From: Spongorhabdus nitratireducens
Lineage (GTDB): Bacteria > Pseudomonadota > Gammaproteobacteria > Pseudomonadales > Endozoicomonadaceae
Assembly: GCA_947387575.1 (NCBI GenBank)
Contig: CANDOC010000004.1
Coordinates: forward strand, 1-64,000
Length of the DNA stretch: 64,000 bases
Direction of reading: 5' to 3'
Below the pieces are notes generated by a model. The model did no database searches. It saw only the letters and a program-made list of their open reading frames with translations, and was not told the origin of the DNA. Positions within the stretch are counted from its first letter, which is position 1; every line of letters starts with the position of its first letter. Below, in pieces: positions 46,632 through 58,100 of the stretch. Both the position numbers and the translations under genes were made by a program.

Positions 46632-47666
46632 ATGATGGTTATTCGACCAATCCGTTCCGATGACTGGGATGCTCTGTGGGAGCTGGCCAACAAGACAGGG
46701 CCGGGATTCACTTCATTGCAGCCTCATGAAGAGCGGGTCAGGGAAAAGCTGAAGTGGACACTGGAGTCCTACGATTCTGAAGAAGCTGTTGGTGAGTCAC
46801 TGTACCTGCTGGTACTGGAAGATACCTCAATCGGCAAGGTTGTCGGTATTGCGGGTATTGAGTCTGCCGTAGGTATGAGCGAGCCCTGGTATAACTACCG
46901 GGTCAACACTCAGGTTCACCACTCCGCCGAGCTGGATGTGTACAACAAGGTTGAAACCCTGATTCTCAGCAGTGACCACACCGGTTACTCCGAACTGTGC
47001 ACCCTGTTCCTGCTGCCGGAATACCGTCACAGCAACAACGGTCGCCTGCTGTCCAAGTCCCGCTTTATGTTTATGGCCGAGCACCAGAAGCGTTTCGCTC
47101 CGGATGTGATGGCAGAACTGCGTGGCTATCTGGATGAAACCCAACACTCTCCGTTCTGGGAAAGCCTGGGTCGCAAGTTCTTCAATGTAGACTTTATTGA
47201 AGCTGACCAGCGGGTAGCCCATGGCAAATCCTTTATTGCCGAGCTGATGCCGAACCACCCGATTTACGTCAACCTGTTGCCGGAAGCAGCGGCTGAAGTT
47301 ATTGGCAAGACTCAGGCCGATACCACTCCGGCGCTGAAAATGCTGGAGCGTGAGGGTCTGCGTTATACCGGTTGTGTCGCTATCTTTGACGCCGGCCCGC
47401 TGGTTGAAGCACCGGTACGTTATGTCCGTGCAGTCAAGGAAAGCTACTACTGCAAGGTACGGGTAGAAGAAATTGAACAGCCGCCAAAAGCAGATGTTTA
47501 CATGCTGTCCAACCGGGAGCTGAAAGACTTTCGTTGTATTATTGCGCCGCTGCAACCTTCTGATGATGATGTGGTGACTATTAGTCCGGCTCAGGCTGAA
47601 GTACTGAAGGTCAGTGAAGGCGACACCCTGCGTGTTGTTACCCTGTCACCGCTGAACAGGCATTAA
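46632..47666 (+). CDS. aruG: Arginine N-succinyltransferase, beta subunit
   Basis: 344 aa from ATG 46632 (Pseudomonas AruG about 340). It is a partner of AruF in the heteromeric succinyltransferase. Shared motifs are MVIRPIRSDDWDALWELA, LVLEDTSIGKVVGIAGIES, DHTGYSELCTLFLLPEYR and SPFWESLGRKFFNVD, plus the C-terminal NRELKDFRCIIAPL. An ATG ATG pair at 46632/46635 gives two possible starts; GGGGA lies about 10 nt upstream. An in-frame TTG at 46617 is unlikely. Separation from aruF by a 214-bp structured gap is larger than expected for two obligate subunits. Confidence 0.93.
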   Translation: MMVIRPIRSDDWDALWELANKTGPGFTSLQPHEERVREKLKWTLESYDSEEAVGESLYLLVLEDTSIGKVVGIAGIESAVGMSEPWYNYRVNTQVHHSAELDVYNKVETLILSSDHTGYSELCTLFLLPEYRHSNNGRLLSKSRFMFMAEHQKRFAPDVMAELRGYLDETQHSPFWESLGRKFFNVDFIEADQRVAHGKSFIAELMPNHPIYVNLLPEAAAEVIGKTQADTTPALKMLEREGLRYTGCVAIFDAGPLVEAPVRYVRAVKESYYCKVRVEEIEQPPKADVYMLSNRELKDFRCIIAPLQPSDDDVVTISPAQAEVLKVSEGDTLRVVTLSPLNRH

Positions 47667-47712
47667 GTTCATAGCTAGTACCTAGCTTGTATATAGATAC
47701 TACAGTGGCAAA

Positions 47713-47733
47713 TGGCCGGTCATGTGCCGGCCA
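47713..47733 (+). repeat. Hairpin between aruG and astD
   Basis: Perfect 7-bp stem TGGCCGG/CCGGCCA with a 7-nt loop in the 107-bp gap. No T tract follows, so read-through into astD is likely. Confidence 0.5.
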
Positions 47734-47761
47734 GCGATAACAATTTTTCCAAAACTTGTGA

Positions 47762-49240
<1,479 letters not shown>

Positions 49241-49263
49241 GCTTTAGCTTATAGCCTGCTATT

Positions 49264-49298
49264 ACCCGGTTTTCTGCAGCCTGTGCAGAGGACCGGGT
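49264..49298 (+). terminator. Strong hairpin between astD and astB
   Basis: A 15-bp stem (ACCCGGTTTTCTGCA against TGCAGAGGACCGGGT, two G-U pairs) has a 5-nt loop, 23 nt after the astD stop. It is followed by ATTTC rather than a T tract, so it may partly terminate or protect the upstream message. Confidence 0.55.
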
Positions 49299-49400
49299 CA
49301 TTTCACCGAGTCAAATCATGGCGTAAATGAAGGGATTTCATTAACAACAAAAAGTTTTCGCCTCTGACGCCCGTGACGCCGCCCCTCAAGAGAATGATAA

Positions 49401-50738
49401 ATGACAGCTTTTGAAGCAAACTTTGACGGTCTGGTAGGACCGACTCATAACTACGCTGGCCTTTCCTTCGGTAATGTTGCCTCTACTGGGAACCAGGCAG
49501 CTGTTTCCAACCCCAAGCTGGCCGCCCTGCAGGGCCTGAAAAAAATGAAGGCGCTGCATGATATGGGGCTGGTGCAAGGCGTATTTGCACCGCAGGAGCG
49601 TCCTGATACTCATACCCTGCGTCAACTGGGTTTCACTGGCAGTGATGCCCAGGTGCTGGAACGGGCTAACAAGTCTTCTCCCAAACTGCTGGCGGCCTGT
49701 TGCTCTGCTTCCAGTATGTGGACTGCCAATGCGGCAACAGTTTCTCCCAGTGCCAACACGGCGGACAGTAAAGTTCATTTCACTCCGGCCAACCTGAGCA
49801 GCAAGTTTCACCGGGCGATTGAACACGAAACAACCGGTCGTATTCTTCAGGCCATGTTTCCTGATAGCCAGCATTTTGCTCACCACAAGGCTCTGCCGGG
49901 TGTCTCTCACTTTGGCGATGAAGGTGCGGCAAACCATACCCGCTTCTGCTCAGAGCCTGGCAAGCAGGGCGTAGAGTTTTTTGTTTATGGTCGCAAAGCA
50001 TTTTCTGCAGGTGTAGAGCCCCAGAAATATCCTGCTCGACAGACACTTGAAGCGAGTCAGGCTATTGCACGTAATCACCAGCTGGATAACGGTCATGTCG
50101 TCTATGCCCAGCAGAATCCGGCCGTGATTGATCAGGGTGTATTCCACAATGATGTTATTGCTGTGGGCAGCCGCGATGTACTGTTCTGCCATGAACAGGC
50201 CTACCTTGATCAGCAACAGGTTTATGCTGATCTGAAAGCAGCCAGTGGCTGGCGCAACTTCCAGATTGTAGAAGTACCTTCCAACCGGGTTTCTGTCAGT
50301 GAAGCGGTCAAGAGCTACCTGTTTAACAGCCAGCTGATTACTCTGCCGGATGGCTCATTGACGATTATTGTACCGGCTGAGTGTCAGGACAATGAGAATG
50401 TCTGGTCTTACCTGCAGGAGCTGGTTACCGGAGACAGCCCGATCAATGCAGTGAAAGCTTTTGATCTGCGCCAGAGTATGAATAATGGTGGTGGACCGGC
50501 TTGTTTGCGTCTGCGGGTTGAGATGAATGATAAAGAACTGAAAGCTGCTAATCAGAGCTGTATTCTGGATGATGGTCTGTACACAACTTTATGTAACTGG
50601 GTTGAACGTCATTATCGTGATCAGCTCCATACGGATGACCTGATTGATCCGCAGCTGCTGGAAGAGTCACGTCGGGCGCTGGATGAGCTTACCGGGATTC
50701 TGGGGCTTGGAGCGGTTTATCCTTTTCAGCGTGTATAA
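49401..50738 (+). CDS. astB: N-succinylarginine dihydrolase
   Basis: 445-aa enzyme of the amidinotransferase/hydrolase fold (pentein) that converts N2-succinylarginine to succinylornithine, CO2 and two ammonia, the second AST step. Family motifs are [31 protein letters not shown], the catalytic-site region [11 protein letters not shown] (Glu near 174), [15 protein letters not shown] with the catalytic His (about 249), and the C-terminal [13 protein letters not shown] with the nucleophile Cys (about 366). It is the last gene of the arginine cluster, followed by an intrinsic terminator. AstE does not follow, unlike in Escherichia and Pseudomonas. Confidence 0.96.
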   Translation: MTAFEANFDGLVGPTHNYAGLSFGNVASTGNQAAVSNPKLAALQGLKKMKALHDMGLVQGVFAPQERPDTHTLRQLGFTGSDAQVLERANKSSPKLLAACCSASSMWTANAATVSPSANTADSKVHFTPANLSSKFHRAIEHETTGRILQAMFPDSQHFAHHKALPGVSHFGDEGAANHTRFCSEPGKQGVEFFVYGRKAFSAGVEPQKYPARQTLEASQAIARNHQLDNGHVVYAQQNPAVIDQGVFHNDVIAVGSRDVLFCHEQAYLDQQQVYADLKAASGWRNFQIVEVPSNRVSVSEAVKSYLFNSQLITLPDGSLTIIVPAECQDNENVWSYLQELVTGDSPINAVKAFDLRQSMNNGGGPACLRLRVEMNDKELKAANQSCILDDGLYTTLCNWVERHYRDQLHTDDLIDPQLLEESRRALDELTGILGLGAVYPFQRV

Positions 50739-50792
50739 GCTTGATGTAAGTAAAGACTGATTCCTGAAATAGGAAAAGTATTCCATTATCTG

Positions 50793-50823
50793 AACCCTGA
50801 GCTGTAGTGGCTCGGGGTTTTTT
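50793..50823 (+). terminator. Intrinsic terminator of the arginine catabolic cluster
   Basis: A 10-bp stem AACCCTGAGC/GCTCGGGGTT (one G-U pair) with a 7-nt loop and a following T6, about 55 nt after astB. Confidence 0.9.
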
Positions 50824-50921
50824 ATATCTTCGTGATAGATATCTAAGCGATAGACTTTCTAACCGTAAGATATCTGTATATAACTTCTTTTTGGAAAATA
50901 GATAATAGTTGAGGGTTTGTT

Positions 50922-51392
50922 ATGGCTCAGGAAATTGAGCGTAAGTTTCTGGTTAAGGGCGATTTCAAGTCAGAAGCGCACAGTGAGCTTCGAATTGTAC
51001 AGGGGTACCTGAACTCTGATCCGGAGCGAACAGTTCGGGTGCGTATAAAAGGAGATAAAGGGTTTTTAACTATCAAAGGTATCAGTAACGCCTCAGGGAC
51101 TTCACGTTACGAATGGGAGCGTGAAATCTCGATTACTGAGGCAAATGAGCTCCTCTTGTTGTGTGAGTCAGGCACTATCGATAAAACCCGTTACCTTGTC
51201 ACATGCGGCAGTCATGTTTTTGAGGTGGATGAGTTTTATGGAGATAATGATGGGTTACTGGTTGCCGAAATTGAACTCGAAGAAGAGGGCGAATATTTCG
51301 AAAAACCTGAATGGTTAGGAGAGGAGGTTACCGGTAATGATAGATATTATAATTCAGCTTTGAAAATGAATCCTTATAAAAGCTGGACCTGA
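50922..51392 (+). CDS. CYTH domain protein (class IV adenylate cyclase/triphosphatase family)
   Basis: 156 aa with the CYTH signature EIERKFLV (ExExK) at residues 4-11, then RTVRVRIKGDKGFLTIKG, YEWEREI, KTRY and VDEFYG...AEIELEEE, which together line the triphosphate tunnel. Short stand-alone members are usually inorganic triphosphatases or thiamine-triphosphatase-like. A cyclase role cannot be excluded. It has its own upstream region after the ast terminator, and GAGGG precedes the ATG by about 6 nt. Confidence 0.9.
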   Translation: MAQEIERKFLVKGDFKSEAHSELRIVQGYLNSDPERTVRVRIKGDKGFLTIKGISNASGTSRYEWEREISITEANELLLLCESGTIDKTRYLVTCGSHVFEVDEFYGDNDGLLVAEIELEEEGEYFEKPEWLGEEVTGNDRYYNSALKMNPYKSWT

Positions 51393-51587
51393 ATCCGGTT
51401 TTTTATCCTGTATATTATCTTGAATTTTTAAATTCTTGTTGTCGTTTACATTCTGCTTGTTAATTGGGTTTTTCTTTGCTCACTATGATGACTTGTTATG
51501 TGTCTTTTATTTGATATGTAGCTAATCGGATATATTATTTCTTCAATAGTTTTTTTGTTGCTGAGCAGAAAGTATTGGGGTGCGACT

Positions 51588-54500
51588 TTGTCAGGCAGTA
51601 GATTTTGTCAAATCATAATGTTCTGCTGCTTGATATTTCTGAGCAATTCAGTTTTTGGCTTCGATACTGCAAAGGCTCTGGCCCTGACTCAGCAAGTTTT
51701 GGTATTTCTAAAAGATCCTCGGTTTATAGATGAAGTTGCAAAGCTTGCAGAAAGTATGCTGGATGCTGATCCTGAGAAAATACAGGATGATGATAGAAAA
51801 TATTTTTGGGACGAGGGTTCTTATTATGAAGTTTTCTATACGAAGGGCTCTTTTCTGATTTTATGCAACAGGCAGGATGTTATATGCCCTCCCAAAACAC
51901 CATCCGCAACGCGGTCAAACACCCCTGTAGATAGAGGGCAGAGACTTTTTGCTGATGAAGAAGAAAGTAGTAGTTCAGAGGATGAAGATGAAAGCAGTAG
52001 TTCAGTGGGTGAAGGTGATAGCTGTTCAGAAGGTGATAGCTGTGCAGAAGGTGATAGCTGTGTAGAAAGTGATAACAGTGAGTACAGTGGTCTGCTTAAT
52101 CATATGGGAGAGGTAGTCGAAGGCTCTGATACAGAAGAAGAGGGCACCTCTAGTGCATCGAGAGAAGAAATATCGAGATATTATTATGGTTGGAAGTTCG
52201 TCAGCGATGGAAAAAATTTAATAAAATCTCGTGAGATCATGACCGAGCAAGATGCTGATGAATATTGTCTATCGAATCCACAAGCTCTTTTTAGATTTAA
52301 GTGTAGTGCCTGCAAAAAAAAAGATATTGATGAGCATATTAGTTTTAAAGCGGATTCTGACGAAAATCAGTTATATATAGTATTTACTCGACGTTTAAGT
52401 AGCAGAGTTTTTGTAGATTTTCATATTTCAATTGGGAATGCATTATTTAATGATCCAAGTGAGCTTATTGATGAAAACAGCGAGTTCGACGGATTGGGAA
52501 GTGATAGTATTACTGCCGAAGATATTGCTGCATTTATTGAGCAATATGAGCAAAACTATAATCCCGACTTTCCTGAGATAAATGCACACCTGTTATCATT
52601 TCTTGGCTCAGGGATCTCTTCTCAGGTTACCTGGCCATTGTATTTTCTACGCTCCATGGTGCTTAAAAGAATTCATAGAACATGTAAATGTCAGGCAGAG
52701 GTTGAGAAGGTCATTGCCAGTGCCAGAGCGAATATTATGTTAATGAATCTAGCGGGAATACCTATAGCTCCTGTTTCGTATTTATACGTATACAATGTCA
52801 GGAGAAGAGATTATGTAATTTATGCTATTCAACCAAAATATGCCCGAGAACAATTTGCAGATCATGTATTAGCAGATCCAGCTGTTCCATGGGGTGATAA
52901 AAAGAAAATAATCGATACAATTATTGACTATATGGAAAAGTGTGAAGGTCCAAACCCCCTGAATCCTACCGGAGATCCTGAGCAGGGCTTTGTCTTTACA
53001 GTAGATCCCAATTTTCCAAATTACTGTTTGATAAAGGGGCAGTGGATGTTAGCTGATATGTCACCTTTCTTTTTTGCAGTGAATGATGAATTTGCTATTG
53101 GTAATCACTACATCTTAAACTTGGAAAACAATTTTTATCATCATGCCAAAACGCTTTGTACTAATCCGGTTAGGCGTTATGTTTTCTTTTTGGGAATGAT
53201 ATATAGAGAGTATCACAAGCATAAAAAGCAATGTTATTCTTATACTGATGTTGATGCAAAAGATGAAGAAGCAGAAATGAAAGCGAGCATTTGGCATGAA
53301 ATTTATGAATATGCTGTGACTCAGGTTTTTTCTCTGCCTCAAGTAAGGCATGAATTATGTGTGATAATTGATCAAGCCCAGTCTTATATTCCTTATGTTT
53401 GTCAACTTCCGAGCTTTAGGTTTGAATTTATAGATTTTTGTTTAGAGCAACTTGAAAGTAAAGGTTATAAAGTCTCAAAAGGATATTATAGTCGAGTGAA
53501 TCGACCGTTATGTGAATTTATGGATAATGGTTCATTGATTGCTAAAGCCGCAAGTATACAGGATTTATGGGATATAGGTGCTTGTTTCGGAACTAAAATT
53601 AATGAGCGAGTTGAAAAAAGAAAAAGGGAAAAAGGGAAAAAGAAAAAAGATTATGACTCCGGAGGGAGAGTTAAGAGTGAAATTTACAGATTACATGGCC
53701 CGCTTGACAGTCAGGAGTACAAAGTTTTTGTAGAAAATACTTTGAGTATGCAATATCACGCAATTCCTTTCACTACGCCTGAAAGTTCCTTTTTACAATC
53801 AGTTGCAAAAGGTGTCCTGCGCTTTGCCTTTCCTGGAGAGTCTGAAGAATGTGTACTTGGAAAGTTGGAACTTGCCTTGTATCCCAAATTGGCAAGTAGT
53901 CAGGTAGATCGTTGGTCAGTTCCAGAGCGAATATTTTTTCCGAGTTGCGATCATGAAGAAGATATTATTCCTATATTACTTGGTGTGTTGAGAGATCTCT
54001 CCGGGATAAAGTGTCGGGTTATGGTTGTATATCCAAACTCTCAGATGCGGCCAGAAAGTATTCTTTACCAATTCAATAGTGAAATAAAGAATCTGGTTGA
54101 TGTAAGAAGGTTTTACAAGGTTGAAGATATCAAGAGAGAGGCAAGACAGGAAAGTACAATAGTTCTGGCTAGCCATCATACAGGACCACCAGTCTTCTTT
54201 CGGGAAAGCTCGCCTTGGGCATGCCTTTCAATCGCAGGTCTATATGTGAATAGTAGTGATGAGCCGGAATTATCTGATTCTAATATTCTGGACACCAAAG
54301 GTGTTATTTATCAAGCAGCCGGGTTTTATCCGGATCTTATACCTTTACGATTTGTTAATGAATACTCTGTTTGTATTAGTAATATGTATAGATTATCAGG
54401 TTTGGTCTCTGTAGATAAAACAATTCGTTATCAAAGGGATATTCGTGGGGCTATAACAGATTATTTAAGAAGCATACCTTTGGGTATCGCAGGGGTACTT

Positions 54501-55097
54501 AGAAGGGTACCAAAAAGCATGCAGTTACAGTGTTATCATCATGAGGCTGGTAGTCAGCTTTATATGCATGTTCTGGTTATAGCACTGATGGATTATTTGT
54601 TTGAAATGTATTCAGGGATAGAAGCTTATCGAACGGTTGTCTTAATACAACCTAATCTTAAATATGGGCAAAATGTTTCATCTTATGCGTATTGGAAATT
54701 CTATCGACAGGTTGAGCAGCAGTTAGTTGGGCGCTATTTTAAATACCATGCATCTGCACAGGAAATCGTCTCCTTGCTACAGCGTCCGGGTACAATCGTT
54801 TTCTTTTCTAATGCTTTTGTTTCCAAATCCGGGCACTATATCCTACCAGGCGAAGAAGCAGAATGTGCTGGTTGGTGGTGGGTACATAATTCAGGTTGTT
54901 TATATTATCGAAGGGCTCCCGATTATAATAACTCGACAAAATTACTAAACTATAGTCCTGTAAAACGGCCTCGCAAGAAAAAAAGGTTAAAGAAGATAAA
55001 AGCTGGTCAACATCCTTATCGAAGCCCGTTTCGTTCACTTGAAAACGATAGACGATTGAACGGGCACCACGTGAAACCCTGTGCTAGCTTGCAATAA
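51588..55097 (+). CDS. Very large AT-rich secreted protein of unknown function (effector-like)
   Basis: 1169 aa from TTG 51588 (GGGG 7 nt upstream), which gives a good signal peptide (SGSRFCQIIMFCCLIFLSNSV, cleavage near FG). Alternative in-frame starts are TTG 51555 and ATG 51618. After about 90 residues comes an acidic Ser/Glu/Asp region (about 123-190) with three GDSCxE repeats. The rest is long, Cys- and aromatic-rich, with two very basic clusters: EKRKREKGKKKK (about 680) and VKRPRKKKRLKKIK near the C-terminus. No enzyme domain was recognised. A/T-biased codons contrast with its neighbours and suggest acquisition. Size, signal and low-complexity modules resemble host-directed proteins, but that is inference. 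Confidence 0.7.
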   Translation: MSGSRFCQIIMFCCLIFLSNSVFGFDTAKALALTQQVLVFLKDPRFIDEVAKLAESMLDADPEKIQDDDRKYFWDEGSYYEVFYTKGSFLILCNRQDVICPPKTPSATRSNTPVDRGQRLFADEEESSSSEDEDESSSSVGEGDSCSEGDSCAEGDSCVESDNSEYSGLLNHMGEVVEGSDTEEEGTSSASREEISRYYYGWKFVSDGKNLIKSREIMTEQDADEYCLSNPQALFRFKCSACKKKDIDEHISFKADSDENQLYIVFTRRLSSRVFVDFHISIGNALFNDPSELIDENSEFDGLGSDSITAEDIAAFIEQYEQNYNPDFPEINAHLLSFLGSGISSQVTWPLYFLRSMVLKRIHRTCKCQAEVEKVIASARANIMLMNLAGIPIAPVSYLYVYNVRRRDYVIYAIQPKYAREQFADHVLADPAVPWGDKKKIIDTIIDYMEKCEGPNPLNPTGDPEQGFVFTVDPNFPNYCLIKGQWMLADMSPFFFAVNDEFAIGNHYILNLENNFYHHAKTLCTNPVRRYVFFLGMIYREYHKHKKQCYSYTDVDAKDEEAEMKASIWHEIYEYAVTQVFSLPQVRHELCVIIDQAQSYIPYVCQLPSFRFEFIDFCLEQLESKGYKVSKGYYSRVNRPLCEFMDNGSLIAKAASIQDLWDIGACFGTKINERVEKRKREKGKKKKDYDSGGRVKSEIYRLHGPLDSQEYKVFVENTLSMQYHAIPFTTPESSFLQSVAKGVLRFAFPGESEECVLGKLELALYPKLASSQVDRWSVPERIFFPSCDHEEDIIPILLGVLRDLSGIKCRVMVVYPNSQMRPESILYQFNSEIKNLVDVRRFYKVEDIKREARQESTIVLASHHTGPPVFFRESSPWACLSIAGLYVNSSDEPELSDSNILDTKGVIYQAAGFYPDLIPLRFVNEYSVCISNMYRLSGLVSVDKTIRYQRDIRGAITDYLRSIPLGIAGVLRRVPKSMQLQCYHHEAGSQLYMHVLVIALMDYLFEMYSGIEAYRTVVLIQPNLKYGQNVSSYAYWKFYRQVEQQLVGRYFKYHASAQEIVSLLQRPGTIVFFSNAFVSKSGHYILPGEEAECAGWWWVHNSGCLYYRRAPDYNNSTKLLNYSPVKRPRKKKRLKKIKAGQHPYRSPFRSLENDRRLNGHHVKPCASLQ
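52014..52067 (+). repeat. Three tandem 18-bp repeats in the large secreted protein gene
   Basis: Three consecutive 18-bp units beginning GGTGATAGCTGT encode GDSCSE, GDSCAE and GDSCVE. They differ at one or two bases each and keep the frame, so copy number could vary without disrupting the protein. Confidence 0.85.
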
Positions 55098-55154
55098 GTC
55101 AAAACTCTTGGGAGTTGGCCCATAAGTAATGTACAGGGTTGTGAACAAGGCCGT

Positions 55155-58100
55155 ATGTCGACATCTATCAGGCAAAAAATAACGCTATTCACTGTCATAC
55201 CAGCGGTAGTGTTTTATAGCCTGGTGACAGTTATATATCTGTATTTCACCTATCGGGCCGCTTCGGTAGAAATCAGTCGAAGACACCTGCATCAGAGTCT
55301 TCAGTATGCCGCTGTGATTGATGGCAATATCAAGGAAGTGTTGATTGCAGCAAGGGCCATGCAGCTGCAGCTTGCCAGTCGAGAGCTATCAGATAATGAA
55401 GTGTCAGAGTATCTGAATGATCTGTTTGAAGCTAGCAAGGTTGTGACGGGTGTTGGCATATCAGATGTTTATGGTACAAAACAGTCAAGTAGGGGAAGTG
55501 CTGAAGCCCGATACTGGTCCAGAGAAAGCGGTTCTTTTTTTAACCCGGCTCGCTCACTCCCTTTTTCGATTCCTTTTTCAAACCAGTATGAGGCGCTTGA
55601 TGCTCTGGCTGATCAGCCGGTCTGGTTTACTGATACTGATAGTCAGGAAGTTACCCTGTTTCGTACCAGCCTTTTATTGCCTCTGGCAAATAAACGACTT
55701 TTACGAGTGGATATCGATGGTCGAAAGTTAACTCAGCCGCTGGTTTGGCTGGGCTCAAGAACACGTTTGATCATTCTTAATCGACAGGAAGAGGTTGTAT
55801 ATGCGAATGGAATATCAATGCCAAGAATGAGGCATCTCGAACCATTCATTACCTCAGGTCCCTGTGACGGAGCCAGTAAAATTAACGTCACATCAGAAAC
55901 TGGCGATTTGTTAAAGCAGTTTATTGCCAGTCCGATTCAGCCTTGCTCAAAGCAGGAACCCTGTGGAGTATTTCGGGAAGCCCTGCATCGTGTAGCAAAT
56001 GAAGGGCAGTCAATTAATTTCAGGGTGTCGATTCGTAATGATCGCAAGTGGGTAACAGCTACGCCGATTCCGTCTACACACTGGTACCTTAGTATCAGTA
56101 TTCTGGAGGAGGATATTCTTGCCCCGTTGATGCGGCATGTGGTTCTCAGCATTAGCCTGATATTGCTGGCCATGGTTTTTACTCTGGGATGTTTATGGAC
56201 TGTTTCGGGGCGTATTACCCGGCCATTGATCAGGCTGAAAAAGGAGATGAATGCCTATGCAGGCTCAAGAGATAACAATGAGCCTGACTCACCGGATGAA
56301 GCTGCCAGTCTTAACCGCAGCTTTCTTGAGTTAAAGCACCGGCTGGCTGAAAGGGACCAGGCATTACAGCATGCCAGGGCAAACAATATGGGGCATCTGG
56401 TACAGCAACTGAGAGGAAATTACTTTTATTTCAACCTTTCCCGTCAGGGAGACATTATTTTTGTCAGCCCGTCTATCTGCTCTGTACTGGGTTATGAGTT
56501 GGGTGAGTTCAGCGGCCAGATCCAAAGCTTCTTTACCAAATCGGCGATGAACTTCCGGTTCGCCAATACACTGGATTCCCTGTCTGCTGGGGTATGGCAG
56601 GAGCCATTTGAAGTCGAGATGCGTCACCGTGATGGCACAGCAAGACGAGTGGAGCTGTTTTGTACCTCACATGACAATATTGAAGATAAAAGCAGTCAGC
56701 CGGATACCCGGCTCATCGCTATTGAGGGAATGGGGAATGATATCACCCACCGGGTCAGGGATACCGACAAGTTCCGTGCATTGGTGGCCGGCTCGCCGGA
56801 CGCTACGGTAATAATAAATAAAGAGGGCATTATCGGGCTAGTTAATGATAAAACCCTGAAGTTGTTTTCCTATGAGAATGATGAGTTGGTCAATATGCCA
56901 TTGTCATTGCTGGTCGCTCCCCGGGCTCGAGAGAATCTTCCCCTGACCGGGCGTGTTGACCAGCCATCTCCGGAATCGTTCTGTCTGGATAGTTATCTTT
57001 CCAGGGGGCTGACCAGAAATGGTCGGGAGTTTCCTGTAGAACTATCCAGTAATGTGCTGGATACCAGCGACGGGGTTTTGATTTCCATTGTATTCAGGGA
57101 TATCAGTGAACGGGTCAGAATTCAGGCCGAACTGGTTGATGCAAGGGATCAGGCTGAAAGAGCCAGTCAAGCCAAATCGATGTTCCTTTCCAATATCAGT
57201 CATGAGTTGAGAACCCCTTTAAATGGGGTGCTGGGGTACGCCCAGCTATTACTGGCAGACAAGCACATACCTGAACGTTATCTGGGTAACCTGAAGTTGC
57301 TTGAAGAGTGTGGCCTGCACCTGCTAACCCTGATTAACGATATTCTGGATCTGACCAAAATTGAAAGCAGTGGTATCGAAATTGATCCCCAGCCCTTTGA
57401 TTTGCGGGCAACATTGAATACTGTTGTAGCCAATATCAGGGAAACGGCTGTTAGCAAACGGCTGGAAATTGGTTTGGAGGTGGATAGTAATATTGCGTTT
57501 GAAGTGCTTGGTGATCATATCAAGTTGCGTCAGGTGCTGATCAATCTGGCAGGCAACGCCGTCAAATTTACCGATAAGGGAATGGTTACTATACGAGTAT
57601 GCCTGAAAGACCAGCATCTTGTATTTGAGGTTTGTGATACCGGTATCGGTATTTCTGCCAGTGACCAGAAATGTCTGTTCAGATCTTTCAGCCAGCTAAA
57701 GTCGGGTAAACAGCAGGGAGGAAGCGGGCTTGGACTTGCCATCAGTTATCGTCTGGTGAACGCGATGGGAGGAGAGTTGCAGGTTACAAGTCAGTTGCAG
57801 CAGGGAAGTACATTCTTTTTCAGTATTCCTTACCAGCCCGTTACTGGTGAAATTCCTACCAGGAAGAAGCCTTTGCCTGAGAGCCATAAAACCACACCGA
57901 TCTTGCCACCAAAAAACGTATCTTTACTGGTTGTTGATGATTGCTTCAATAACCGTAACTTTCTGATTGATGCCCTGAGTCAGGAGAACTTCAACGTTGA
58001 CTCGGCGGAGAGTGGAAGAGAGGCGATAGCGCGTTGCCAGCAGAAAGTATATGACCTGGTATTAATGGATATTCGTATGCCTGATATTGATGGTATCGAG

